From: Cladocopium goreaui
Lineage: Eukaryota > Sar > Dinophyceae > Suessiales > Symbiodiniaceae
DNA: 64,000 bases
Direction of reading: 5' to 3'
NCBI GenBank assembly: GCA_947184155.2
Contig: CAMXCT020001824.1
Coordinates: forward strand, 355,427-419,426
Positions within the stretch are counted from its first letter, which is position 1. Each line of letters begins with the position of its first letter. Below are positions 47,871 to 58,430 of this stretch, in pieces. The position numbers were made by a program, and so were the translations under genes. The notes beneath the pieces are model-generated. The model worked only from the letters and a program-made list of their open reading frames with translations, made no database searches and had not been told where the DNA came from.

Positions 47871-48491
47871 TTTTTTTGAACCAACCAGCACAGTTTCGTT
47901 GATTTTGTTGACAATGATGGTGATGATTGATGATCATACCAGCCACTCTTGGGTCCACTTACCTCAAACATAGACTCACTTGCCTCGAATGTAACATAAA
48001 ACAACATAAAACTAAGACAACGTTCTTTTCTAGGAAGCGAAGCCCATTCCCAAATTTCCCATACCACGTGCCAGGTGCCATGAAATTGGTGACATGCCCA
48101 TTTCTCTTGGCAAATGTTACCCTGAATCCCGAAAGCCCGTTCTCTTCCTTGTACGATCGGTGATTTGAAAGGGGCATGAACAATATAAACATAGTCGTTC
48201 AAGGCATCTACAGTGTTGATACAAGCTACAACTGCCAGGATTGTAAGGAAAAATAAGCCCCACACATCAACTTCGGCCAGTGAGGTTATTTGATGTCCAA
48301 GGTTGGGGTACCAACAAATGTGGTCTCCAAGGGTGGGTCCGGCTGTAATCAAACATGGCTGAGAAATCCCCGAACTAAATGGAGCTTGAGTTCGCTGGGA
48401 ACATGCACCATTTCTAAAATAGTTGATTTTCCGGCCGCGGGAAAGATGACAGGTGTCATTTTTGAGCTATTTGATGGCAACATCCGTGAAC

Positions 48492-48609
48492 TACCCTCTG
48501 GTAAACAAACATAACTATGGAAAATCACCATTTTTAATGGGTAAATCAACTATAAATATTATTATAAATGGCAATTTTCAACAGCTTTTTGTTAATTTAC
48601 CAGAGGGTA
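48492..48609. repeat. Family A element
   Basis: Complete ends, centre enlarged by an AT-rich ATTATTATAAA stretch. Confidence 0.75.
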
Positions 48610-48712
48610 ACTGGATCATCTTTGCAATTGTTTTTGGGAACGGGAAATTGTCAAAGTTGACCCATTCAGACCCACCACAAGTAATGAATTCCGTTCAATT
48701 CATATACCATAA

Positions 48713-48818
48713 CTGGTTGGTGGTTTGAACCCCTCTATCCTCTGAAAAATATGAGTTCGTCAGTTGGGATGATGAAATTCCCAATATATGGAAATAAATG
48801 TTCCAAACCACAAACCAG
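48713..48818. repeat. Family D element
   Basis: Ends CTGGTTGGTGGTTTG and CCAAACCACAAACCAG with the usual interior. Confidence 0.8.
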
Positions 48819-49231
48819 ATAAGATCCCACATTGCATAGAATTCCATTAAAACCATATTCTGCTTTGAAAATAACACCACTGTTCAAAAGCAGCGTTCAA
48901 AACCCTCCGTTTTCAATACTGGTTGATTCAATGCGAGATTCCTGGTTTATGATAATCCCAATTGCTACAAGGAGCAAGTGAACATCAGCCCCGAACTAAT
49001 CAACAATCCTTTATCACCCACTCCCCATATGTTTGATGTTTAAATTTCGATCCCATTTCAATCCCAAATCAAAGCCATGCACGTCCCATTGTTTTCTCAC
49101 ATTCAAATCCCAAATTCCAATGACATCCCATAATCGAAAATCCCATAATCTAAAATCCCAGTTCCAAGACTTTCTGCTGTTTCATCACTGTTTCATCCAC
49201 CACGACTTTGTTGTTTCCTCGCTGCTCGCGC

Positions 49232-49305
49232 CTGGCTAAGCAGTTGCCGCTCTGCAGCGTTTGTTCATTGCAGGTGCCCAGCAACTCGCGGCAGCCTTGC
49301 ATCGC
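49232..49305 (-). CDS. TPR protein, exon (AMQGCRELLG)
   Basis: 74 bp reading AMQGCRELLGTCNEQTLQ then SGNCLA(R), aligned gap-free with ALEGRRRVLGPEHPDTLTSVNNLA. Acceptor CATCGCCAG; donor GCCAG|GCGCGA (GC), phase 2, completing arginine with the exon at 45612. Confidence 0.75.
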
Positions 49306-50311
49306 CTGGCGATGTAAGCGCGGTGATTTCACCATGTTTAACATGATTTAACAATGGCCAAATGATGAAAAATAGATTTAAAAAAGTATGATAAATGGTG
49401 AAAAATGCTGATTTACTCATATTTAGGATCCTTTTAGTCGGGTTTTTTCAGGGTTCTAATAGGATTTTGCTGGGGTTTTTATTGGGATTTGCCAACAATG
49501 GCAGCAGATCATCCCACAGATCGTGTTTCTGGTTTTCATAAAATGTTGATTTTTGCCTAGTTAGTAAGTCCCGGCTTTGTATCGGAAGTTCGTGGGTTTT
49601 TTTCTCCATTTGGAAACGTGGTTTTTACCAGCTATGGTTCCCAACTTGGTCTATAGTAATCTGCACTTTTACGACCAGTACCTGGGATGACTTCCACAGA
49701 TACTTCGAAAGCGAAGAACCCCCCAAAAAAAAACGGTAAAGACCATGGGGCTTGCTACTTTTACCACAACGTAGACGAGAAATAGCCTAATTCGACATGT
49801 AATATATAATAATAATATATATATATACATATTTGTATATATAAATATACTGTAGCAATCCAATTGCTCTTCTAACCAGTATTTTTGCCACTGTTTAAGC
49901 GACATTTCAGAGCTCACCAACTATCAACCACCGTTAATCAATTCTATAAGAATTGAACCAATCTCACCAGGTCGGTGCCCCTCTAAGAATAGATGGTTAA
50001 ACATTCGCCCGAATCTCATGGTGGTTGTTGACCTCACCTGTAGTGGAACAAAAATATACAGGGTACCTAGAATCGTATTCTTAAGTCTCTATCCTGATGT
50101 GGTAATCCCAAAATTTGTTCTTTTTTCAAACTGTCCAAAAAAAATGTGGTACCAAAACAAAACTGTTTGCCATCATATCCCCCCAAATGTCATGCTCGAT
50201 CACCGGCTTCCTCAAAAACATGCCATAAGTTGAAAGGATATACAACCATATACAACCCATTTCCGGACACGCCCACATCATAGTACTACTCTTACATCCC
50301 ATTGTACCCCC

Positions 50312-50421
50312 AATATGGGTATGGGTCAATACCTATAGATACATTTTTAGTGGGATGAACATCCATTTACCAGCTATTTTGGGGTTCACTAGGTACCAGG
50401 GTTTTGACCCATCCCCATATG
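50312..50421. repeat. Family E element
   Basis: AATATGGGTATGGGTCAA ... TTTTGACCCATCCCCATATG. Fragments also at 26760-26840 and 33856-33890. Confidence 0.75.
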
Positions 50422-50854
50422 CTTTCTTTTATACTTGTAGACCCCATCATTCCCCATCTCAAACTCCAATAGACTGTCGATACTTGTGACTTCATACGAA
50501 AATTACATAAAATTACCATAAATTTAAGGTTAAAACAAAAATCAAAATCCCAAATGTTATGATATTAATTGTGAATCAACCATCATGTTCAAAAAATCAA
50601 TTTAATATATTTTAGTATCATATCCCATCATGTTCATATCATTTTATCTGATCCCATGATCTCCATTGATCTCCACATGTTAGCATCTAGAGAAAACGTT
50701 TACAGAGCGTAAAAAAAAAAACACAATCTTTAAGTTTGGAAAATCATGGAATATATATATATATGTGATTAGTAAATCTATAAATGTGATATTAAAATTG
50801 ATTAAATGTGCAATTTAAAATAGCAAACTGTAACAAATTACCAGAGAGTATCTC

Positions 50855-51836
50855 CATTAAATCACCCTTAAATCCCATTAACACACATTAAATCACAATT
50901 AAATCCCATTAAATCACATTAAAACCCATTAAATCACCATTAGGTCCCATTAAATCACCATTAAATCCCATTAAATCCCATTAAATCACCATTAAATCAC
51001 CATTAAATTACCATTAAATACCATTAAATCACCATTAAATCACCATTAAATTACCATTAAATCCCATTAAATCACCATTAAATCACCATTAAATTACAAT
51101 TAAATCCCATTAAATCACAATTAAATCCCATTAAATCACCATTAAATCACCATTAAATCACCATTAAATCACCATTAAATCACCATTAAAACCCATTAAA
51201 TCACCATTAGATCCCATTAAATCACAATTAAATCACCATTAGATCCCATTAAATCACAATTAAATCCCATTAAATCCCATTAAATCACAATTAAAACCCA
51301 TTAAATCACCATTAGATCCCATTAAATCACCATTAAATCCCTTTAAAACCCATTAAATCACCATTAGATCCCATTAAATCACAATTAAATCACAATTAAA
51401 ACCCATTAACTCACCATTAAATTACCATTAAATTACCATTAAATCCCATTAAATCACAATTAAATCCAATCCCATCACCATTAAATCACCATTAAATCAC
51501 CATTAAACCACCATTAAATCATCATTAAATCACCATTAAATCACCATTAAATCACCATTAAATCATCATTAAATCACAATTAAATCACCATTAAATCACC
51601 ATTAAATCACCATTAAATCATCATTAAATCACCATTAAATCACCATTAAATCACCATTAAAACCCATTAAATCACCATTAGATCCCATTAAATCACAATT
51701 AAATCCCATTAAATCACAATTAAATCACAATTAAAACCCATTAACTCACCATTAAATCACATTAAATCCCATTAAATCACAATTAAAACCCATTAACTCA
51801 CCATTAAATCCCATTAAATCACCATTAAATCACCAT
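50855..51836. repeat. Large ATTAAATCACC / ATTAAATCCC array
   Basis: Almost 1 kb of 10-11 bp units, fills most of the intron after the exon at 51852. Same motif, inverted, at 9656-9755 and in short form near 62695-62745. Confidence 0.9.
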
Positions 51837-51851
51837 GGGGGAAATCGGCAC

Positions 51852-51893
51852 CTCTCTGTCCAAAGCTTCAGCTTCGTCCAGGAGGCCACGGGC
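51852..51893 (-). CDS. TPR protein, exon (ARGLLDEAEALDRE)
   Basis: Fourteen codons, ARGLLDEAEALDRE, equal to AQGKLEEAEPLYRR. Acceptor AAGCACCAG; donor AGAGAG|GTGCCG, phase 0 at both ends. It directly abuts the ATTAAATCACC array that fills the following intron. Confidence 0.78.
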
Positions 51894-52138
51894 CTGGTGC
51901 TTTGGATCGAGAACTGCAGCACTTCGCCCAGTTGGAATATCACCACATGGGATGAAATATATGGATATTATATGGATGAAAATCATATATCAACCATATA
52001 TCCATAAAATATGGACTATATCTGGATATTATATGGACTATATTAATGGATATTATATGGACTATATCTGGATATTATATGGATTTAATATATGGATGAA
52101 CAACATATTAATCAACCATGTCGCCCGTGTTTCGTCGC

Positions 52139-52184
52139 CTGTTTCAGCCCTGCCAGATTCACCGCTGTCTGCATCACCACAGGG
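52139..52184 (-). CDS. TPR protein, exon (PVVMQTAVNLAGLKQ)
   Basis: 46 bp reading (H)PVVMQTAVNLAGLKQ, equal to HPDTLTSVNNLAGLLQ. Acceptor CTCGACCAG; donor AAACAG|GCGACG (GC). The intron to the next exon is only about 245 bp. The first codon needs two bases (CA for histidine) from an upstream exon not found. Confidence 0.72.
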
Positions 52185-52271
52185 CTGGTCGAGCCCAGTT
52201 GAGACTCGGCAGTAAAGGAGGGACTGAAGATTTCACCGATTTCACCAGAGATTTCACCAGAGCATCATATA

Positions 52272-52384
52272 TCTGGGTAAATTATAATATTTCACTAACC
52301 TGAATTAAGGCCATTTGGGGATGATTTCCCTTATTAACTATGATTCCAGTGAGGTCGCAGTGAGGTCGTTATAATTTACCCAGA
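52272..52384. repeat. Family B element
   Basis: Complete 113-bp copy, near-identical to 18537-18649 across the non-palindromic interior as well, so the two separated recently. Confidence 0.85.
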
Positions 52385-53143
52385 TATATGGGAAATTCTT
52401 CCCATTTGCCGAGTTTTTTTAAATATCTGTTATTTAAAATTAATGAAATTTCTGCAATTTTAATGTTTAATATGAAATTTCCCATTAATGATGTTATAAT
52501 CTGAAAGGATTTTCTGTTTAATATATCTGGTGACATCCTTTCATGTTTACTGGTAAAACTATGGGGAAAATCACCAGTTCGAATGGGTAAACCAACGAAC
52601 CAAATGGGCCATGTTCAATAGCTATGTAACCAAAAAAAACCTGAGGCTATAGCTGATTTATGATAGCATATGATAGCTAAGTTGGTGAACATAACTCTAA
52701 TTTTCACTATGGTTTAGTGAAATGTTTGTGATACTTGTAACTAAATAGTGGGGTTTATAGACCTACTTATACCTAGGGTGCACCACAGGACTTTGATGGG
52801 AGACGAGTGGGAATAGTAACGGTTTACTAATGCTGGATTTAATCAAGAATTTCACGGTGATTTAAAGGGACAAACATTGGGATGTTTACGGGTATATTAA
52901 ATGGATTGCAATGGGATATATATAATATATATATATATTACGTGTATATATAACTATATATTATATATGTATATATATAATATAAATATATGTGTGATAT
53001 AGTATATAACCCAACTACAATTAAAAGTTGGACCTAGACAAAAGCAGGTGCAGGTACCAATGATCATCTACGGTGGATGCCTTCAGCCCTGTAGCAACTT
53101 GGAGTCATTTTTTTCTAACCCACATAGAAGTGTACCCAATAAT

Positions 53144-53252
53144 CTACCCTCTGGTAAACTAACAAAAAGCTGTTGAAAAAATGGCAATTTATAGTGGATT
53201 TACCCATTAAAAATGGTGATTTTCCATAGTTATGTTAGTTTACCAGAGGGTA
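53144..53252. repeat. Family A element
   Basis: Complete copy with the AACAAAAAGCTGTTG arm variant on the left and AACATAACTATGG on the right. Confidence 0.8.
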
Positions 53253-53752
53253 CTCACATTGGGGATGAAAAAAATGTTGGGCTTACGATAAGCTAAAACG
53301 GGTTTACGATAAGCTAAAACTGGCTGGTTGATGACTACAACATTCATGGAATATAATTTGAAGATTGGATATCTGTGGCCATTCTATTGATTTCCTGAAA
53401 CACGCATATATCGAGTATATATCGAACCAACACTATATGGAGATAAATGGATTATACTAGTCACTTGTTGTTTTTCATTGTTTTGACAATGGCAATACCA
53501 TGTATAGTATCCCAATTTCTGGACATGTTCATGTTCGGAAACTGATGATACGACATGGGTTTGGGAGGTAACCTCTCAATGTTCAGAAAAACTGTACCAT
53601 GGATTATGGATCCAACATGGTCCAACCACATTGTCATTCATGGAGATGGGGAGATTTTGTCATCCAAGCATAAGAAAATCTAACAACCAGATCATGATGT
53701 GTTTAAACCAACCACTTTGACGTAGCCATGGGGAGAACTGGCATCATGGCGC

Positions 53753-53791
53753 CTTCTGACCCTCGTAGGCTCTGACATACAAGGGCTCGGC
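53753..53791 (-). CDS. TPR protein, exon (AEPLYVRAYEGQK), most upstream confident one
   Basis: Thirteen codons, AEPLYVRAYEGQK, equal to AEPLYRRALEGRR. Acceptor CCGGCGCCAG; donor CAGAAG|GCGCCA (GC). About six residues (RVLGPE) are missing before the next placed exon, so a further very small exon or a deletion is implied. Confidence 0.72.
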
Positions 53792-54559
53792 CTGGCGCCG
53801 GACACTCGGTTGGAAAGTTGAGTCCCACTTCCCCAGGCCATCAAACAGCCCAAAAAACTATAGGGATTTGGGCAGGAATTGTTCAGTTATTGAATTGAAA
53901 TATTGAAACAGCCAAAGATTTCACCTGCAACATGAAGATTTACATAGATTTATTAAAGCAAATGAGTTCTAAATGATGGTTGGTTGATGGTGAAGACTGG
54001 GGGAACAGGGACCCAGAATGGGTAGACATAGGGAGTAGCCATCTTTATCAACTGGGGGGCAAAGGACCTTTGTGCTCTCAAGCCTGTGAACCAACAATGG
54101 GTTGAAGGTTCAGAGTAAGCCACAAACAGGTAGAAAAATGGTTCCAGGATGGTACTGATTTTTTCCACTACTCATCCCAATTAACATAGGAATCTCGGTG
54201 GGAATGTGCTTGCCACTTTGGCTTTAAAATGATTCCTCTCCAGGATTTTTAAACAATAGCAATAGCCATGGACAATGTTCCATGGGGGTACCCCAAAATG
54301 GATTGTTTATAATGGAATATCCTATAAAAATGGATGATTTCGGGGTACCCCCATTTACCCATCAAAAATGTGATCTTCCATAGGACATTGCAAAACTTTC
54401 CAGTGGTTATGGGGGGGTTTTCCATTGTCCTAGCTGAAGGGCAACTATCTCCAGATGAAAGCGACGCTTCTTGCTTCCTACAGGAAAAGAGAACGTTCCG
54501 GATACCGTGATTACAGTCTGAAACTTGATGGCTCTACAATTCTACATTTGTTACATGAA

Positions 54560-54662
54560 CTGGTTGGCGGTATACCTACCCTCTGAAAAATATGAGTTCG
54601 TCAGTTGGGATGATTATTCCCAATATATGGAAAAATAACAAATGTTCCAAACCACCAACCAG
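54560..54662. repeat. Family D element
   Basis: Ends CTGGTTGGCGG and CCAAACCACCAACCAG; the left arm is partly deleted. Confidence 0.75.
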
Positions 54663-54711
54663 ATGAATCATTCCGAATCCTTGATCCTTTTTGGTCATCC
54701 CATTCCGAATC

Positions 54712-54786
54712 TCCAGTTTCGTTTCGCTTCGCCCGTCGTTGGCTCTCTTTGGCTCTGTGCAACGGCACAGCTTGAGCTTCAGCGAG
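54712..54786 (-). CDS. Candidate TPR-gene exon
   Basis: Minus strand reads ALAEAQAVPLHRAKESQRR, resembling LAEAEPLYRRALEGRRR with a shifted register. Possible acceptors CTCGCTGAAG or AGCTCAAG. Another open frame (SLKLKLCRCTEPKRAND) competes. Confidence 0.3.
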
Positions 54787-54878
54787 GGCAAACCCGACAA
54801 ATCTGACAGAAATTGACAGAACCTCAGAATCTTTGGAGGTTTCTGACAGAAGCTCATGTCATCTGATGTCATCTGATG

Positions 54879-55922
54879 TCATCTGAATCTTGAAAATCGG
54901 GCTTCGAAACCCAGGTTGCTGCCGCGCCTTGTGCCCTTGGGGCTGTAATGCCCTGGTCCAGGTGTGCCAGGTGTGCCAGGTGTGCTCGTCCGGGATACCC
55001 AGCGTAATGGCGCGCTTCCTGGTCGTGACCTGGACATGGACCTTCCAGGTCCGGCACCTGTGGATGTGGGGCTTGTAGGAGCGAAACCTACCAATAGGAG
55101 AATCATGGGAGTTTTCCGCTCTGGAAGGTCTTCAGTTTGTCTTGGCATCTGTGGTTTTTGTCCCTCCAAAGAAGTTGTTGGTGGAAGTGGTGGCAACGAC
55201 ACGTCTGGCGGCGGCTTGGTGTGCGCGGTGCACACATGAGGTGATTTCGGGGGCAATGGAATGAAAGGCTGGTTGGAGTCTGTCATGAGTGGCTGCCAAA
55301 GGTTCAGGTGGGGTCCTCCTTCCCTTGGCGCCTCCTTCCTCTCTATGATGCTCTCTCTCGCCCCATCCATCAATCTCCCGACAGCCATGTGGCGCCTGCT
55401 GCCATTGAACCCAGCAGGCGTTGCTTTCAACCTGTCTGGCACCTGTGTGGCTCGCTGCTGCGGGTGCTGTTCCACCACCTCAGCCTCCCACTGTGGCAGC
55501 TGGGGCGTTGGCAGCGGCCTGCAGACCCACCGCGCCCGACGTTGCCACATGGCTTGCTGCCGCGCCGGCACCACGCGGACCCAGCACCGGGCTGGTAGCT
55601 GGACCAGGTTTGGCAAAGGCGGAGTGCCATGCAACGGCACAGGGCGATGCCGTGCCCTGGGATTTGCAGGGGGCTCCAGCTGTTGAGTGTTGAAGACTGG
55701 TGGGGAACAAACCACAAAGCAATCTGCCACTGGTGCTACTGGTGCTCCTGGTGTTACTGATGCTGATGCTGGGACAGAAGTCTTGTCACGTTTTGGGGTC
55801 ACTTTGGATGAAGTGAAGTTGCAGTGGCGAGCTACCAAGAATGTAGTTCCGATACCTCGGATGCTGAAAAGATGGGGGGGTGGGAACTCAAGCAGGGCAA
55901 GGGGAACATGAGCATACGCAAG
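54879..55922 (-). CDS. Large open exon: Pro/Ser-rich protein with a SHIPPO-like C-terminus
   Basis: A GC-rich minus-strand frame stays open for about 349 codons, far longer than anything else outside tandem repeats. The first two thirds are low-complexity Pro/Gln/Arg-rich. The last 60 residues contain GAGPGRSMSRSRPGSAP and STPGTPGTPGPGHYSP, like the PGPGxY repeats of SHIPPO/STPGR flagellar proteins. Parts of other frames on both strands are also open because the DNA is GC-rich, so the frame in the middle is not certain. The start may be an acceptor (AAATGCAG) rather than the ATG at 55928. It lies among TPR candidate exons on the same strand; relation unknown. Confidence 0.45.
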   Translation of the reverse strand, partial: LAYAHVPLALLEFPPPHLFSIRGIGTTFLVARHCNFTSSKVTPKRDKTSVPASASVTPGAPVAPVADCFVVCSPPVFNTQQLEPPANPRARHRPVPLHGTPPLPNLVQLPARCWVRVVPARQQAMWQRRARWVCRPLPTPQLPQWEAEVVEQHPQQRATQVPDRLKATPAGFNGSRRHMAVGRLMDGARESIIERKEAPREGGPHLNLWQPLMTDSNQPFIPLPPKSPHVCTAHTKPPPDVSLPPLPPTTSLEGQKPQMPRQTEDLPERKTPMILLLVGFAPTSPTSTGAGPGRSMSRSRPGSAPLRWVSRTSTPGTPGTPGPGHYSPKGTRRGSNLGFEARFSRFR

Positions 55923-56463
55923 CTGCATTTAGATATCTTAAAAATGAACTGAGCCGTTCGGGTATGAAAGTAAAATTCGATACTTGGACACGAGTCAAAT
56001 ATATTCAAAAATGGCTTCGCCGGTGACTTGTTTCACAACAAAACGCATCCAACGAATCTTCCCTGTTTTGAAACAACTCAAAACACCTCAACACCTCCCC
56101 ATTTCAGCTGAAACACTCACCAGCAGCACCACCAAAAAGATGGATCCCACCATAACCCATGTCACGAGATCAGGGGACATTCACCGTTTCACGGTGGGCG
56201 TGTCCTCCTGGGTCCATTTTGGCGCCACGGCCATGGGCCCACTCTGGGTTTCGAGCCACTGGGCAGCGAGATGGACATGTTCTTGGCATTTTAGCAACCA
56301 AAAAAATGGATTTGACCATCAACAATGATGACTTGTAAGTGGTTCTATATTCTATATATATAAATTTCATGATGTAAGTGGTTCTAAATGGTTCGAACCT
56401 CTAAGGAATTCCAATGAATTTACATGGCGCCATGAAAAACCGTCAAAAACCTAACGGGTTCTC

Positions 56464-56530
56464 GTCGCAGGCGGCCAGATCAATGGTAAACCGGTCGCAC
56501 GCCGGATGGGGCAGTGGATTCAGTGGAGAG
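56464..56530 (-). CDS. Candidate TPR-gene exon (HPACDRFTIDLA)
   Basis: Minus strand reads NPLPHPACDRFTIDLA, the same length as LGPEHPDTLTSVNNLA and sharing HP, hydrophobic and LA positions. No clear acceptor. A palindromic element begins at 56547. It could be a decayed or divergent unit of the TPR gene or of a second TPR gene. Confidence 0.38.
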
Positions 56531-56546
56531 TAGAATCTCGTAGAAT

Positions 56547-56656
56547 TACCCTCTGGTAATTTAACATAGCTATTGAAAATGGCCCATTTATAGTGGATTT
56601 TCCCATTGAAAATGGTGATTTTCCATAGTTTTCTGTAAACGTTTACCAGAGGGTAA
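56547..56656. repeat. Family A element beside a candidate exon
   Basis: Complete ends; abuts the HPACDRF candidate exon within about 20 bp. Confidence 0.8.
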
Positions 56657-56891
56657 TACGGACCAAGCTCAGAAATTGTCAGAGAACTCCTGCAAAATGG
56701 TGTTTCTATACGTCTCATCAAAGGAAACGATTGATGTATTCATAGATTCATTAAAAAACATATAAACAATATATATGTACAATATATGTACTACTTAAGA
56801 CTCAAGACTTTAAATATACATAGAGTATGTATTGTATTGTCGATTCATGTGCCTTGGACTGCCAGTTGCATCTGGGCACTTTTTACTTCAC

Positions 56892-56927
56892 CTGCGTTGC
56901 GCCGCGAAGCCGGCGGCTTCTGCGGTT
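56892..56927 (-). CDS. Candidate exon with good splice signals
   Basis: GC-rich 36 bp between acceptor GCCAAAAG (or AACCGCAG) and donor ACGCAG|GTGAAG, reading NRRSRRLRGATQ. The frame is not fixed. A palindromic element starts 54 bp upstream of the acceptor (56981). Confidence 0.3.
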
Positions 56928-56980
56928 CTTTTGGCAGTCCTCAGGGGATCATACTGTAGCTGGACCGGGTTTTTCAGGAG

Positions 56981-57084
56981 TACCCTCTAGTAATTTAACG
57001 TAGCTATTGAAAATGGCCATTTATAGTGGATTTTCCCATTAAAAATTGCCATTTTCAATAGCTATGTTAGTTCACCAGTGGGCA
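56981..57084. repeat. Family A element
   Basis: Ends TACCCTCTAGTAA and TTCACCAGTGGGCA, slightly mutated; 54 bp from the candidate exon at 56892-56927. Confidence 0.75.
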
Positions 57085-57547
57085 ATTTTAGTTGTAATTA
57101 TCTTTGGGTTTGTGACAGCAGTTAACTTCAGTACCAAGTTGGATGAACCACCAAGTACCCAAAAAAAACGATGGGTTAATGGGTTAGCAGCATTTGAAGG
57201 GATCCAGTCCAAGTGCGAATCGCAAGGTCTTACTGGAAGATGTGAAACCCACCCAAAAAGCATGTAGTACATGTGTGTACCCACAAAGTATATCACGTGT
57301 ATATAGGGCTGTATATATATATATACATAACGGAGTATATATATATATGTGATTATATCAACATAAACAATAATGATAATAATAAAAACTAATAATAATA
57401 AATATAACATAGTATATGTATATATATATATGAATATATACATATATATATACACATGGTACGTGACAACCAGGAAGAAGTCCATGTTGGTTCTCTTTCC
57501 ACTGAGTTTTGTGTCCTCTTCATTGCTTTGTGATCTTGAGATGCATA

Positions 57548-57606
57548 GGATGCAGGTCCCCTCTCTGATCTCATCCTGTCCACAGCTGCAAGCGGCTGCG
57601 CTGCGG
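57548..57606 (-). CDS. Candidate TPR-like exon
   Basis: Minus strand reads SAAAQPLAAVDRMRSERG, similar to LAEAEPLYRRALEGRRR. On the plus strand the same patch reads LQAAALRLNELYDQKY after the acceptor CTGTCCACAG, so orientation is ambiguous. Confidence 0.25.
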
Positions 57607-57619
57607 CTGAATGAACTAT

Positions 57620-58430
57620 ATGATCAGAAATATGTATATATATATATACACACACAGATATGTAGTATATATGTAATATGGATTATATATATATATTGAT
57701 AGATGTAATATGGATGGACAATATTACACCATTGTACTATGTATTTTTATTTAACATATGATTGGTTTGATAAGGTCACTGAAAAACATTGTGTTTGGGG
57801 TAGTTCCCCCGTTCCCAACAACTCAGCAACACATATGGCAAGGTCTTGGTGAGGCAATCTCCGAACATGTTCATGCTGAGCATAAATTGGATTGTGTAAT
57901 CAATCACTGGGATGTGATATATATATATATACACATAATATTACTGGTATGCATATATATATATATATTGATTGATATATAATTACATGTGAAGACGTAC
58001 ATATATGATCACATATGCATGCATAATCATGTATACATATGTAGATGTATTGTGTTGATATTAAATACATGTGGATATACCCCAGCTACCGGCCAAGCAG
58101 TTTTCTAATGCTTCCACATGTCAATCTTGTGGTTTACATCACCTAATGTCGGTTATCTATTTCCCAATTACCCAATGACTACGGCAATGTTCCATGTAAC
58201 CAGAAACCAGTCCTGACTTCAGTTGGACTATAATTACTAGACGACGGATGGCCCGAGAGCGTAGAGGAGCAGAGTCTTCTTCTGCTGTTAGTATGGCGAC
58301 ACTATATTACAAGACAATATATTAAAGATGTATTACAGGCAGACGAGAAGAGTAGTATCAAGACAATATTATATGGCATCGTATCTTTTGCATCGTATCT
58401 TTCAAAAAGTTTTTCACGCACAGAACTTTT
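57620..58430. other. Spacer left of the satellite block
   Basis: AT simple repeats and a short GC-rich patch at 58240-58300 (plus strand RRMARERRGAESSSAVS); no gene recognised. Confidence 0.4.

Larger units (their letters stand above)
45992..47979. mobile_element. 2 kb unit with long inverted arms
   Basis: Left arm 45992-46151 and right arm 47826-47979 are inverted copies of about 155-160 bp at high similarity (GTGAGTCTACGTTTGAGG ... ACATCGATGCACCTGAG). Between them lie an (ATCT) microsatellite, a degenerate CCCTAAA array and a 36-bp tandem repeat. No transposase frame is visible, so it is either a non-autonomous element or an inverted duplication. Confidence 0.55.

Noticed and set aside
50855-51836. 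CRISPR-like regular array
   Set aside because: The units are contiguous 10-11 bp repeats without unique spacers; a minisatellite in a eukaryotic intron.
55261-55693. Plus-strand frames of 90-141 codons
   Set aside because: They lie opposite the longer minus-strand frame and are open because the region is GC-rich; none shows a motif.
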